A DNA stretch of 6,235 bases. Origin: PALSA-1006 sp964532405. Its GTDB lineage: Bacteria > Pseudomonadota > Gammaproteobacteria > Burkholderiales > Gallionellaceae. The stretch is taken from assembly GCA_964532405.1 (NCBI GenBank), contig CAZHIC010000069.1:1-6235 (forward strand). Direction: 5' to 3'. Below the pieces are notes generated by a model, which was given only the letters and a program-made list of their open reading frames with translations, did not search any database and was not told the origin of the DNA. How positions within the stretch are numbered: position 1 is the stretch's first letter; the number at the start of each line of letters is the position of its first letter. Shown in pieces: positions 1 through 5,734 of the stretch. The position numbers were made by a program, and so were the translations under genes.

Positions 1-42
1 GAACACAAAAAATGCTTGACCCCAAACACGGTTGCTCCCTAA

Positions 43-65
43 CCCTCCCCCTGCAAGGGGGAGGG
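43..65. repeat. Perfect C-rich/G-rich palindrome (REP-like or terminator hairpin)
   Basis: A 10-base arm (43-52, CCCTCCCCCT) is followed by GCA (53-55) and the exact reverse complement (56-65), giving a very stable hairpin. On the plus strand a T-rich stretch (70-77) follows 4 bases later, so it could act as a terminator in that direction, although no gene is seen upstream. It also lies just downstream of the stop codon of the minus-strand copper-ATPase remnant, where it could end that transcript. Short C-rich/G-rich palindromes like this are common dispersed intergenic repeats in betaproteobacteria. The structure is certain; its role is not. Confidence 0.6.
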
Positions 66-71
66 GAAGTT

Positions 72-209
72 TTATTTGCGATGAACGCGGGCGAGCTCGT
101 GCAAGTCGTTCACCGCGTCGAAAGTGACGCTGGCTTTTTCGGTAGCGATGTTCACCACGGCGGTCACTTCCGGCAACTGGTTCAGTGCTTTTTCAAGCCG
201 CGCAGAAAT
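72..209 (-). pseudogene. Heavy-metal-associated (HMA) domain remnant of a CopA-type copper ATPase
   Basis: Read on the minus strand from about 209 to the TAA at 74-72, the frame gives SARLEKALNQLPEV, then VNIATEKASVTF, ending ARVHRK. This is the helix 1/strand 2/strand 3 pattern typical of the HMA metal-binding domain at the N-terminus of CopA copper ATPases. The metal-binding CxxC that should come just before SARLEK is missing: the codons there read G-S-I instead. No ATPase body follows, because the frame stops 32 residues after the ATEK motif. The remnant is cut at about 206-212, where a histidine kinase scrap on the other strand begins. It cannot bind metal as it stands and has no credible start codon. 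It could also have come from a free-standing copper chaperone, but the sequence is closer to CopA. Confidence 0.6.
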
Positions 210-522
210 GGAACCGGCGCGCCGCCTGACCAGCTACACACAGCAATTGCGCGCACGGCTCGCAGTTTTGCATGATACGTGCCGCGACGGGGAGATGCTC
301 TCTGCGCTTGATTGCATCGAACAAGATGCGGCGCGGTTACGCCTTTTGGTGCGCGATGTTCAACTTTATCTCGCTGCGGGGACACCGCGCGGCGAAGTCG
401 CCATGGAAGATAGCAATGTCCTATTGAGCGTGTTGCAGCAGCGTCTGGCCGCACCATTAGCGTCGCGGCGGATGACGCTCGATATCGGCGCGTTGCCGCC
501 AGCGATACTGGACCGCCAGCGG
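208..522 (+). pseudogene. Histidine kinase remnant (dimerisation domain, start of ATPase domain)
   Basis: From about 211 the plus frame reads EPARRLTSYTQQLRARLA, then ALDCIEQDAARLRLLVRDVQLY, and later LPPAILDRQR. This matches the second half of the DHp domain of phytochrome-like hybrid histidine kinases (normally HDLQEP-R-L-Y, with a D-A-RL-LV-DL-Y second helix), followed by the linker and the first strand of the HATPase domain. The phosphorylated histidine, which should sit a few residues before EPARRL, lies beyond the left breakpoint. The N-box that should follow DRQR is gone; the next bases instead code, in another frame, for a receiver domain. An open frame runs 124-549, but its first part is just antisense to the HMA remnant. 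It cannot bind ATP or be phosphorylated. Confidence 0.65.
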
Positions 523-1497
523 CGGGGGTTTTGCTGCTCATCGTGCTGACCGGGCATGACGATCCCGAGTTCGCGTTGCAAGCGATGGAAGCGGGCGCGC
601 AGGATTACTTGGTCAAAGGCGATTTTCAGGTCGGCGAGCTGATACGCTCGGTGCGTTATGCCATCAGTCGCGCCAATCTGGAGCAGCGTTTATTCGAAGC
701 AGATGAAAGGATGCGGCTTTTCAGCACGGTCTTCAATACAGTGGATGAAGCCATTCTGGTGATGATGCGGACAACCGCATCATCACGGTCAATCCGGCTT
801 TTATCCGGGTGACCGGCTACACGGCGGCTGAGGTGATAGGAAAGAACCCGCACCTGTTAGCGAGTGGGAAACACGATGCGGATTATTACCGCGAACTGTG
901 GCAGCAGCTCACCGACAATGGGAGCTGGTGCGGAGAGATGTGGAACCGGCGGAAAAGTGGCGAACTGTACGTCGAATGGATTTCGATCAAATGAGTATGC
1001 GACGCGCAGGGCAGGCTGACCCACTATGTCGCGGCTTTTTCGGACATTACGGCGCGCAAGCCAGGCGCGACAAGACCCGCCTCGCGCTGATGTATCTCGA
1101 TCTCGATAAGTTCAAGCCGATCAATGACCGTTTGGGGCATGCGATAGGCGATCAGTTATTGCAGGAAGTGGCGAAACGTATGCAGGGTTGTACGCGCGAT
1201 GCCGACACGGTGGCGCGTATCGGCGGTGATGAGTTTGTGGTGCTGCTGCCTGTCATCGAGAGTGAAAAGGATGCGTTGCTGGTGGCCGAGAAGATACGCT
1301 TTGCCCTCAATCAGCCGTTTGAGATCGCCGGGCAAAATTTGAATATTTCTTCCAGCTCAGGCATCGCCATTTACCCCGGACATGGCGCAAATGAAAATGA
1401 ATTGACAGGCAATGCCGACATCGCGATGTATCACGCCAAGGAGGGCGGGCGCAACAACGTGAAATTGTTTCAGAAAGGAATGCGGGTAAGCGATTAA
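523..1497 (+). pseudogene. Broken receiver-PAS-GGDEF diguanylate cyclase gene
   Basis: Three domains can be followed across broken frames. (1) Receiver, second half, 525 to about 690: IVLTGHDD, GAQDYLVKGD and LIRSVRYAI, with the conserved Thr and Lys; the phosphorylated Asp lies outside the fragment. (2) PAS, about 711-1060: it starts STVFNTVDEAILVM, shifts frame at about 763 (one base short), continues DADNRIITVNPAF and VTGYTAAEVIGKNP, meets a TGA at 992-994 and reads on in the same frame as QGRLTHYVAAFSDITARK. (3) GGDEF, about 1066-1497: RRDKTRLALMYLDLDKFKPIND, inhibitory-site RDAD (1195-1206), GGDEF (1222-1236), ending at TAA 1495-1497. The usual AHYDxLTGLPNR start of GGDEF is missing between ARK and RRDKTR. 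The ancestral protein would have made cyclic di-GMP; this copy very probably does not. An open frame from 898 reaches the GGDEF end, but its first 55 residues are out of frame with the PAS domain. Confidence 0.8.
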
Positions 1498-1498
1498 C

Positions 1499-1522
1499 CG
1501 CGCCCGCAATTTTTCGGGTGCG
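1499..1522. terminator. Possible hairpin terminator between converging genes
   Basis: CGCGCCCG (1499-1506) can pair with CGGGTGCG (1515-1522) at 7 of 8 positions across an AT-rich loop. It lies directly after the GGDEF stop codon and before the stop of the opposing DUF2892 gene. There is no good T-run after the stem on either strand, so it is only a weak candidate. Confidence 0.3.
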
Positions 1523-1549
1523 GTGGATGGGGTATTTGAAAGTGGCGCG

Positions 1550-1744
1550 TTATTCTTTTTCCATCGGGCAGGATCTTATGCCGAAGACGGCATAGACAGG
1601 ACAGAATTTGCAGACCCCCGTGAGCAAAGGCACAACGCCGATCCAGCCCCATAAGCCAATCACGCCGACAAGAGTCATGCCGATCAAGGCCAAGCCCGCA
1701 GCGATGCGCGCAATCCGATCTATACCGCCTATATTTGTTTTCAT
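1550..1744 (-). CDS. Small DUF2892-family (YgaP-like) inner-membrane protein
   Basis: A 64-residue protein starting MKTNIGGIDRIARIAAG and ending CPMEKE. Conserved family features seen: the N-terminal N-I-G-x-x-D-R motif, two hydrophobic segments (about residues 13-32 and 34-48) with GLWGWIGVVPLLTG between and across them, and the CPVYAVFGIRSCP end. DUF2892 is also the membrane part of the rhodanese protein YgaP; alone, as here, its function is not established. The start at 1744 was chosen because the family begins M-K-x-N-I-G and GGAG stands 6 bases upstream. A longer frame open to 1819 adds 25 residues with no family resemblance. It converges with the GGDEF remnant and is divergent from the phosphorylase remnant, and it looks intact, unlike both neighbours. 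Confidence 0.85.
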   Translation of the reverse strand: MKTNIGGIDRIARIAAGLALIGMTLVGVIGLWGWIGVVPLLTGVCKFCPVYAVFGIRSCPMEKE

Positions 1745-1793
1745 GTCGTACTCCGTTGTCGGGTGAAAAGGGAGTGTATGGTAAAGCATGACG

Positions 1794-1813
1794 TCTCCCT
1801 TGTCTGCGGGAGA
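1794..1813. other. Short hairpin in the DUF2892 leader
   Basis: TCTCCC (1794-1799) and GGGAGA (1808-1813) form a perfect 6-bp stem with an 8-base loop, about 50 bases upstream of the DUF2892 start codon. The rest of the 1745-1898 gap shows no convincing promoter on either strand. A weaker inverted pair, CTCAA/TTGAG, lies near 1828-1843. The role is unknown. Confidence 0.25.
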
Positions 1814-1898
1814 AATCACATGCTCGCTCTCAAATCATCTTGAGCAAAACGGGGTTTCCTGTTTCAGTCCTCCCCCACTTTTGGAGTAGGGGTGTGGC

Positions 1899-2261
1899 AT
1901 GGGGCAGGCAAGCATCGGCATCATCGGCGGCAGCAGCGTATACGACATCGCGGGACTGGAAAATAAGCGCTGGAAAAAGATCGAATCGCCCTTCGGCGCA
2001 ACGTCGGACGAACTGCTGTTCGGTGAGCTGAGCGGCGTGAAGCTGGCCTTCCTGCCGCGCCACGGGCGCGGGCACAAAACACCCCCTTCCGAGATCAACT
2101 TTCGCGCCCACATCGACGTCCTCAAGCGCGTCGGCGCGGATGCCAAGGCGTGCGAATGTGGTTGCCGCAGTGCGTTGCAATATACGCTCATCACCGCACC
2201 CGAAGCGCGCGACGCGGTGCTGAAACAGAAGCTGCAAGCCATTGCCGGACGGGTTCTGTAG
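1899..2261 (+). pseudogene. mtnP: S-methyl-5'-thioadenosine/thioinosine phosphorylase with large in-frame internal deletion
   Basis: The open frame codes for 120 residues, but the family has about 245-290. Residues 1-80 are the normal N-terminus: GIIGGSSVYDIAGLE (phosphate-binding loop), SPFGATSDELLFGEL, FLPRHGRGHKTPPSEINFRA and IDVLKRVGA. From about residue 83 the sequence jumps to the normal C-terminus: ACECGCRSALQYTLITAPEARD, then KLQAIAGRVL and stop. The join is at about 2136-2150. Everything between is lost: the SAVGSL segment, the substrate-binding EGPQFST region, GMTN and the TDYDCW segment with the catalytic Asp. The enzyme would cleave methylthioadenosine or methylthioinosine for methionine and purine salvage; this version cannot. 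The start has AGGGG 5 bases upstream and fits the family. The PRHGRGH form leans towards the thioadenosine/thioinosine group of proteobacteria. The frame is kept across the join, so a short stable protein could be made. Confidence 0.75.
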
Positions 2262-2508
2262 GATGGTCAACTATGCCTGGCCTGGCATCGCTACTTGTTT
2301 CACAGGTTATCCCAAGTAATTCACATGCCAAAATTTTAGCCAAAAATGTTTCTATACAAATATTGTCCGGACTTCGCCATCAAGAATATGACAAGAAAAT
2401 CGAAAAGATTATTTTGAATCAATAGAAGATATTGAAATCGTAACTTTCATGCACGGATTTGCTTTTTTCGGACAGGCTCTGAAATCTAGTTGTATCGACG
2501 CGCTATTC
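2262..2508. other. AT-rich stretch without a recognisable gene
   Basis: Between the stop of the phosphorylase remnant and the stop of the HugZ-like gene lie 247 bases clearly richer in A/T than both neighbours, especially 2320-2460. Short frames cross it: a plus frame ends at 2425 with KILAKNVSIQILSGLRHQEYD, and another could read MFLYKYCPDF and, after a frame change, ESIEDIEIVTF. None can be assigned to a family. It may be a scrap of transferred DNA. No hairpin followed by a T-run was seen. Confidence 0.4.
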
Positions 2509-3174
2509 TTAGCGAAGTACTGCACGCGCCTGATGTTCATCGCATACAGTCTCGGCAAAGTGAATGCGAGTGACTTTATAATTGGCGCGTACATCGTATC
2601 CGTCGGAGTCAATGCCGATCACAACTCCCTGTGATGCCGGGCGTTTGGCATTGAGTTCGTCGAGCAGGGCATCTTCTTCCGCGATCAGCGGATAGGCAGG
2701 GACTAAATAGTTCTCTGCCTTCACCCAATGAATGTTGCCGAAGCCGCCGATGAAACGGATTGCCTGCGGCATGATGCGATAGAAAGAAAAATCGTGCATC
2801 GCAAAATAGGTTTGAGCTTCGGGAAAGTAGCGTAGGTAACGCTTGCCAGCTTGTTCGCGGTCATCGACGAGCTGCGCATCGCCAAGCACGGTGATGCGCC
2901 CTTGCGTCAGGATGTGCGGATCATCCTGATTGTGGGTGATTAGGCTGACGCGCGGATCGTGGATAATATTTTTGGTGTGCTCCGCCAGCGCGCTGATGAG
3001 GATGAGCAGGCTGCCGTCGTGATCGACCATATAGGGTGTGATGGAGCCGAACGGATGGCCGTCGAATTTCTTCGACAAGGTGCATAGCGCGCCGTAACGG
3101 TGTGCGCGCAACAGCTGTCTGGCTTCGCGGGCGTTGTTGTGGGCGGAGTTAGAAGGCGGGTTGTCGGTTATCAT
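2509..3174 (-). CDS. HugZ-like heme/FMN-binding protein (pyridoxamine phosphate oxidase-like fold)
   Basis: 221 residues. The first 160 are a split-barrel FMN-binding domain very close to the HugZ family: REARQLLRAHRYGALCTLSKKFDGHPFGSITPYM, ISALAEHTKNI, DPRVSLITH, GRITVLGDA, RYLRYFPEA, DFSFYRIMPQAIRFIGGFGNIHWV. Family members bind heme and take part in heme iron release or in pyridoxal-type redox chemistry; which applies here is open. The C-terminal DUF2470-type domain (166-221) keeps GIDSDGYDVRANYKVTRIHF, but the usual H-M-N-x-D-H segment is replaced by the shorter ELNAKRPAS. The protein also stops at ARAVLR, where relatives usually carry on for several residues. It is divergent from the YihY-type gene, with start codons only 29 bases apart. 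No clear ribosome binding site precedes the ATG at 3174. Confidence 0.85.
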   Translation of the reverse strand: MITDNPPSNSAHNNAREARQLLRAHRYGALCTLSKKFDGHPFGSITPYMVDHDGSLLILISALAEHTKNIIHDPRVSLITHNQDDPHILTQGRITVLGDAQLVDDREQAGKRYLRYFPEAQTYFAMHDFSFYRIMPQAIRFIGGFGNIHWVKAENYLVPAYPLIAEEDALLDELNAKRPASQGVVIGIDSDGYDVRANYKVTRIHFAETVCDEHQARAVLR

Positions 3175-3180
3175 GCCGAC

Positions 3181-3210
3181 ATTGTATGAGAGTTAAGTGG
3201 AAGATGAAAA
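3181..3210 (-). promoter_or_regulatory. Candidate sigma-70 promoter for the HugZ-like gene
   Basis: On the minus strand TTTTCA (3210-3205) and TACAAT (3186-3181) are 18 bases apart. The -10 box ends 6 bases before the start codon at 3174, so transcription would begin at or next to the ATG, giving a nearly leaderless message; this fits the missing ribosome binding site. The match to consensus is 4/6 and 5/6. No experimental support. Confidence 0.35.
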
Positions 3211-4406
3211 TCGCAGTTCAAGATTTAGCGCAGTTCGCGCGTTACGTGACAACCAAGTTCCGCCAGGATAAGTGTACGCAGATGGCGGCGAGCCTGACGT
3301 TCGATACGCTGCTGTCGTTGGTGCCGTTGATTACCATCGCGCTGACGTTGTTCTCCGCCTTTTCGGTGTTTGCCGACTTTTCCGATCAGATCAAACATTT
3401 CCTGCTGACCAACATGTTGCCAGAAACGGGCGGCAAGATGATCTCGCGCTATGTGGAGCAGTTCGCCGAGAGTGCCACCAAACTTACCGCGTTCGGGCTG
3501 GCGTTCTTGGCATTCACGGCCATGCTGATAATGGTCACCATCGACAACGCGTTCAACACCATCTGGCGCGTATCGAAACCGCGCCCGTTAGTGAAACGAG
3601 TGCTTGTCTACTGGGGGGTCATTATATTGACCCCCTTGTTGATCGGAGCCAGCTTGTCGCTGACTTCATGGCTGGTCGGGCTCTCGATCGGTTATGCCAA
3701 GCACCCCCCAGTTTTCGGCGCAATAACGCTGAAAGTCGTGCCGGTGCTACTCACCACCTTGGCGTTCATCTCGTTGTTTAGAATGTTGCCCAATCGCTAT
3801 GTGCCGCTGCGCCATGCGTTCATCGGCGGTGTGGTGGCTGCCGCCGCGTTCGAGAGCATGAACCGGGGTTTCGGTTTCTTTATCGCGCATTTCTCCACCT
3901 ACAAACTGGTCTACGGCGCATTCGCTAGCGTCCCCATTTTTCTGCTCTGGATCTACCTGTCATGGCTCACCATTCTGATGGGGGCGCTGATCGCCGCCTC
4001 GTTGTCGCGCTGGCGGCATCGGGAAATGCAGCAGCTCGGTTCCGCCGCGCAGTTCTATTTCGCGGTGCGCATTCTGGGTGCGATGCGAGCTGGGCTGGCG
4101 AGCGCAGAGGTGGAGTCATTGCCAGCGTTATCCCAACGCCTGAATCTGGCTTTTGAAGAGGCGGAACTCATTCTGGAAAAATTGCAAGGCGCAAACATCG
4201 TGCGCAAACTTTCGGGAAACGGTTGGACGATGATCCGCGACCCGGAACATATCTTCTTGCGCGAGCTGGTTGATCTGTTTTTGCTGGATGTGCGCACGCT
4301 ACCCTCGCAACAAGGCGATGCGGAAATTCATGCGTGGTTCGATCTGGTGGTGCGGCGCCTGGAGCAGCCCAAGAACATGACGTTGCAAAATCTGCTCGGC
4401 GGTTAG
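3204..4406 (+). CDS. YihY/BrkB-family inner-membrane protein with C-terminal winged-helix-like region
   Basis: 400 residues from the ATG at 3204. About six membrane segments are seen (about 34-54, 94-115, 132-157, 176-194, 203-221, 241-267). Family marks include QMAASLTFDTLLSLVPL at the first segment, TIDNAFNTIWRV, and the conserved STYKLVYGAFASVPIFLLWIYLSW before the last. The cytosolic tail (about 280-400) resembles a winged helix (LSQRLNLAFEEAELILEKLQGANIVRK), as in the long betaproteobacterial members; E. coli YihY is shorter. The family was once called ribonuclease BN by mistake; its true role is unsettled, with transport or envelope functions suggested. An in-frame ATG at 3186 would add MRVKWK; 3204 was preferred because relatives start just before the DL-x-x-F motif, but neither start has a well-placed ribosome binding site. 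The gene is intact and followed by the insertion sequence. Confidence 0.9.
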   Translation: MKIAVQDLAQFARYVTTKFRQDKCTQMAASLTFDTLLSLVPLITIALTLFSAFSVFADFSDQIKHFLLTNMLPETGGKMISRYVEQFAESATKLTAFGLAFLAFTAMLIMVTIDNAFNTIWRVSKPRPLVKRVLVYWGVIILTPLLIGASLSLTSWLVGLSIGYAKHPPVFGAITLKVVPVLLTTLAFISLFRMLPNRYVPLRHAFIGGVVAAAAFESMNRGFGFFIAHFSTYKLVYGAFASVPIFLLWIYLSWLTILMGALIAASLSRWRHREMQQLGSAAQFYFAVRILGAMRAGLASAEVESLPALSQRLNLAFEEAELILEKLQGANIVRKLSGNGWTMIRDPEHIFLRELVDLFLLDVRTLPSQQGDAEIHAWFDLVVRRLEQPKNMTLQNLLGG

Positions 4407-4415
4407 TCCGCTTTT
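4399..4415 (+). terminator. Weak hairpin plus T-run at the YihY-type gene stop codon
   Basis: GCGG (4399-4402) pairs with CCGC (4408-4411), with the stop codon in the loop, and is followed by TTTT (4412-4415). The stem is only 4 bp, so strength is doubtful. Before the insertion it would have been followed directly by the REP-like unit. Confidence 0.35.
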
Positions 4416-4432
4416 GTAGATACTCTGTTTAA

Positions 4433-4438
4433 GGGCAA
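4433..4438 (-). promoter_or_regulatory. Right-end -35 half of the circle-junction promoter
   Basis: TTGCCC on the minus strand, 15 bases inside the right end. When the ends are joined in the circular form it lies exactly 17 bases before TATGAT of the left end. In the inserted state it points outwards into the flank without a good partner. Confidence 0.55.
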
Positions 4439-4470
4439 ATTTTTATCTGTGTTTTTTTGCATTTTCAGCC

Positions 4471-5490
4471 TCACGCTGGGACAGCATAAAAGCGCGTGTT
4501 ATCGAAAGGCATATCGTTCTTCAACATGCCGTGAATGGCATGTAGCAATTTACGCATGACAGCACAGAGAGTCTGTAATGGTTTCTTGCCGTTGTCTACG
4601 AGATGCTGGAAGTAGGCCTTGACGTGAGGGTCGTGCTGTTTGGCACTCAAGGCCGGCATGTAGAGTGCAGAACGAATATGACGATTGCCGGCCTTGGACA
4701 AACGCGCTTGCTTGTGAACACTTTTGCCGGAATCAAAGGCGCGTGGATCGAGGCCCGCAAACTTCACCCATTCACGGTGGGAAAGCCCATTGGGCAACAG
4801 CAGAAGCTCGCCCATGAGCGCGATGGCGCTGGTTTGGGCAATACCCTTGATGCCAGTGAGCAACTGAAACACACGCTTGAGATCGGCGTGTTGTTCGATT
4901 AAGGCCAGCGCATCTTTACCCAAGCGCTCAATGCGTTTCTCCAATTGGGAGATCGCCAATTTAACATCGCGCAGCACGGCTTTAGGGGTTTCTTGGGATG
5001 AGGTTAAAGCGTGGCAATTGTTCTTGGCAGCGGCTTTCTGACGGGTCAGCGCATCAATGCGGCGAGCAAAACTGCGCAGGGCAATCTTCTCATCGGACGG
5101 TCGCGTCCACGCAACGAAGTCCATACGCTCGGCGTATTGGGCCAGTGTTTCAGCGTCGACAGCATCCGTCTTGCTGTTTTTCATCAACACTTTGGCGAAG
5201 TTGTGGGAAGACTTCGGATTGACCACCATGAGCGCCACACCGGCATCGTGAAGGGCTATAGATAAATCGAAGTGATAGACGCCTGTAGCTTCCAGGCAAA
5301 CGAGAATGCCGGGTAAAGCGGTCAGCTTCTTCGCCAAACGAGCGCGGTCTGCGGGCGTGTTGGCAAATTTCTGCGGATGGTGAGGCGTGCCGTTCTTGCG
5401 AATAACGAGAATCAATTCTTCAGCGCCGACGTCAATTCCGGCGAAGAGCGATTTGAGTTCCTGAACAATTTTTTTAGATTGAATGGTCAT
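4471..5490 (-). CDS. IS110-family DEDD transposase/recombinase (IS621-like)
   Basis: 339 residues, full length for the family (about 320-350). The N-terminal RuvC-like domain shows the four acidic residues: D20 (FAGIDVG), E67 (CLEATG), D109 and D112 (KTDAVDAETLA). A coiled, charged middle part (about 170-205) precedes the C-terminal Transposase_20 domain: LLTGIKGIAQTSAIALMGEL, FAGLDPRAFDSG, RLSKAGNRHIRSALYMPA. S254 in the D-S-G motif is the likely nucleophile, matching the serine used by IS621. The ending VMRKLLHAIHGMLKNDMPFD also resembles IS621. The enzyme moves the element through a double-stranded circle, guided by the bridge RNA made from its own leader. The start ATG (5490-5488) has only a poor ribosome binding site, suggesting weak translation. 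No stop or frameshift, so probably active. Confidence 0.93.
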   Translation of the reverse strand: MTIQSKKIVQELKSLFAGIDVGAEELILVIRKNGTPHHPQKFANTPADRARLAKKLTALPGILVCLEATGVYHFDLSIALHDAGVALMVVNPKSSHNFAKVLMKNSKTDAVDAETLAQYAERMDFVAWTRPSDEKIALRSFARRIDALTRQKAAAKNNCHALTSSQETPKAVLRDVKLAISQLEKRIERLGKDALALIEQHADLKRVFQLLTGIKGIAQTSAIALMGELLLLPNGLSHREWVKFAGLDPRAFDSGKSVHKQARLSKAGNRHIRSALYMPALSAKQHDPHVKAYFQHLVDNGKKPLQTLCAVMRKLLHAIHGMLKNDMPFDNTRFYAVPA

Positions 5491-5540
5491 GATGTTTATC
5501 TGTCAGGTTAAAAAAGAAAGTAAACTGCTCACTGGTTTCC

Positions 5541-5710
5541 CGACCCTGAATATGCGTCTACCTTCCTTGTGTATGCAGGCTCGAAGCCTCGGATACTCCA
5601 CGGTATGGACGAATAGGGCGGGAGGCCAATCTACGAACAGGCTCTGGTTAAAAACCAGTCCTCGGGTCGGGACGGCCTTCCCTGTGAAGCGTAAAACTTT
5701 ACTTAACCTC
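5541..5710 (-). ncRNA. Predicted bridge RNA with target-binding and donor-binding loops
   Basis: The leader folds like the IS621 bridge RNA when read on the minus strand. A small hairpin lies at about 5704-5687. Target-binding loop: stem GGGA-a-GGCC (5682-5674) with GGCCTCCC (5627-5620), enclosing hairpin CTGGTT/AACCAG (5658-5644). Its left guide CCCGACC (5671-5665) matches the flank CCCAACC with one G-T wobble, and its right guide GTAG (5634-5631) is complementary to CTAC. Donor-binding loop: stem CGTC-ca-TACC (5611-5602) with GGTAGACG (5562-5555), enclosing hairpin AGGCT/AGCCT (5589-5577). Its left guide GAGTATC (5598-5592) is identical to the right end of the element, and its right guide ACAAG (5570-5566) is complementary to CTTGT of the joined left end. 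CTGTTCGTAGATT resembles the same part of IS621 as I recall it. Exact 5' and 3' ends are unknown; no covariance test was possible. Confidence 0.8.
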
Positions 5711-5734
5711 CCATACAGCATTTCACTTAATTCG

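Noticed and set aside
12..275. 87-residue open frame on the plus strand at the window start
   Set aside because: It runs antisense to the HMA remnant and through the palindrome; the residue pattern is not protein-like.
2350..2480. Possible DUF2971-like fragment (FLYKYCPDF, then a frame change to FESIEDIE)
   Set aside because: Only a few residues agree and a frame change is needed; too weak to name.
2449..2634. 61-residue plus-strand frame opposite the end of the HugZ-like gene
   Set aside because: Mostly antisense to the well-supported minus-strand protein; no family resemblance.
5591..5627. First tried fold of the donor loop with GCCTC (5626-5622) pairing to GAGGC (5590-5586) and CCATAC as a guide
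   Set aside because: It competes with the better target-loop stem GGCCTCCC and the apical AGGCT/AGCCT hairpin; the alternative fold gives IS621-like order and longer guide matches.
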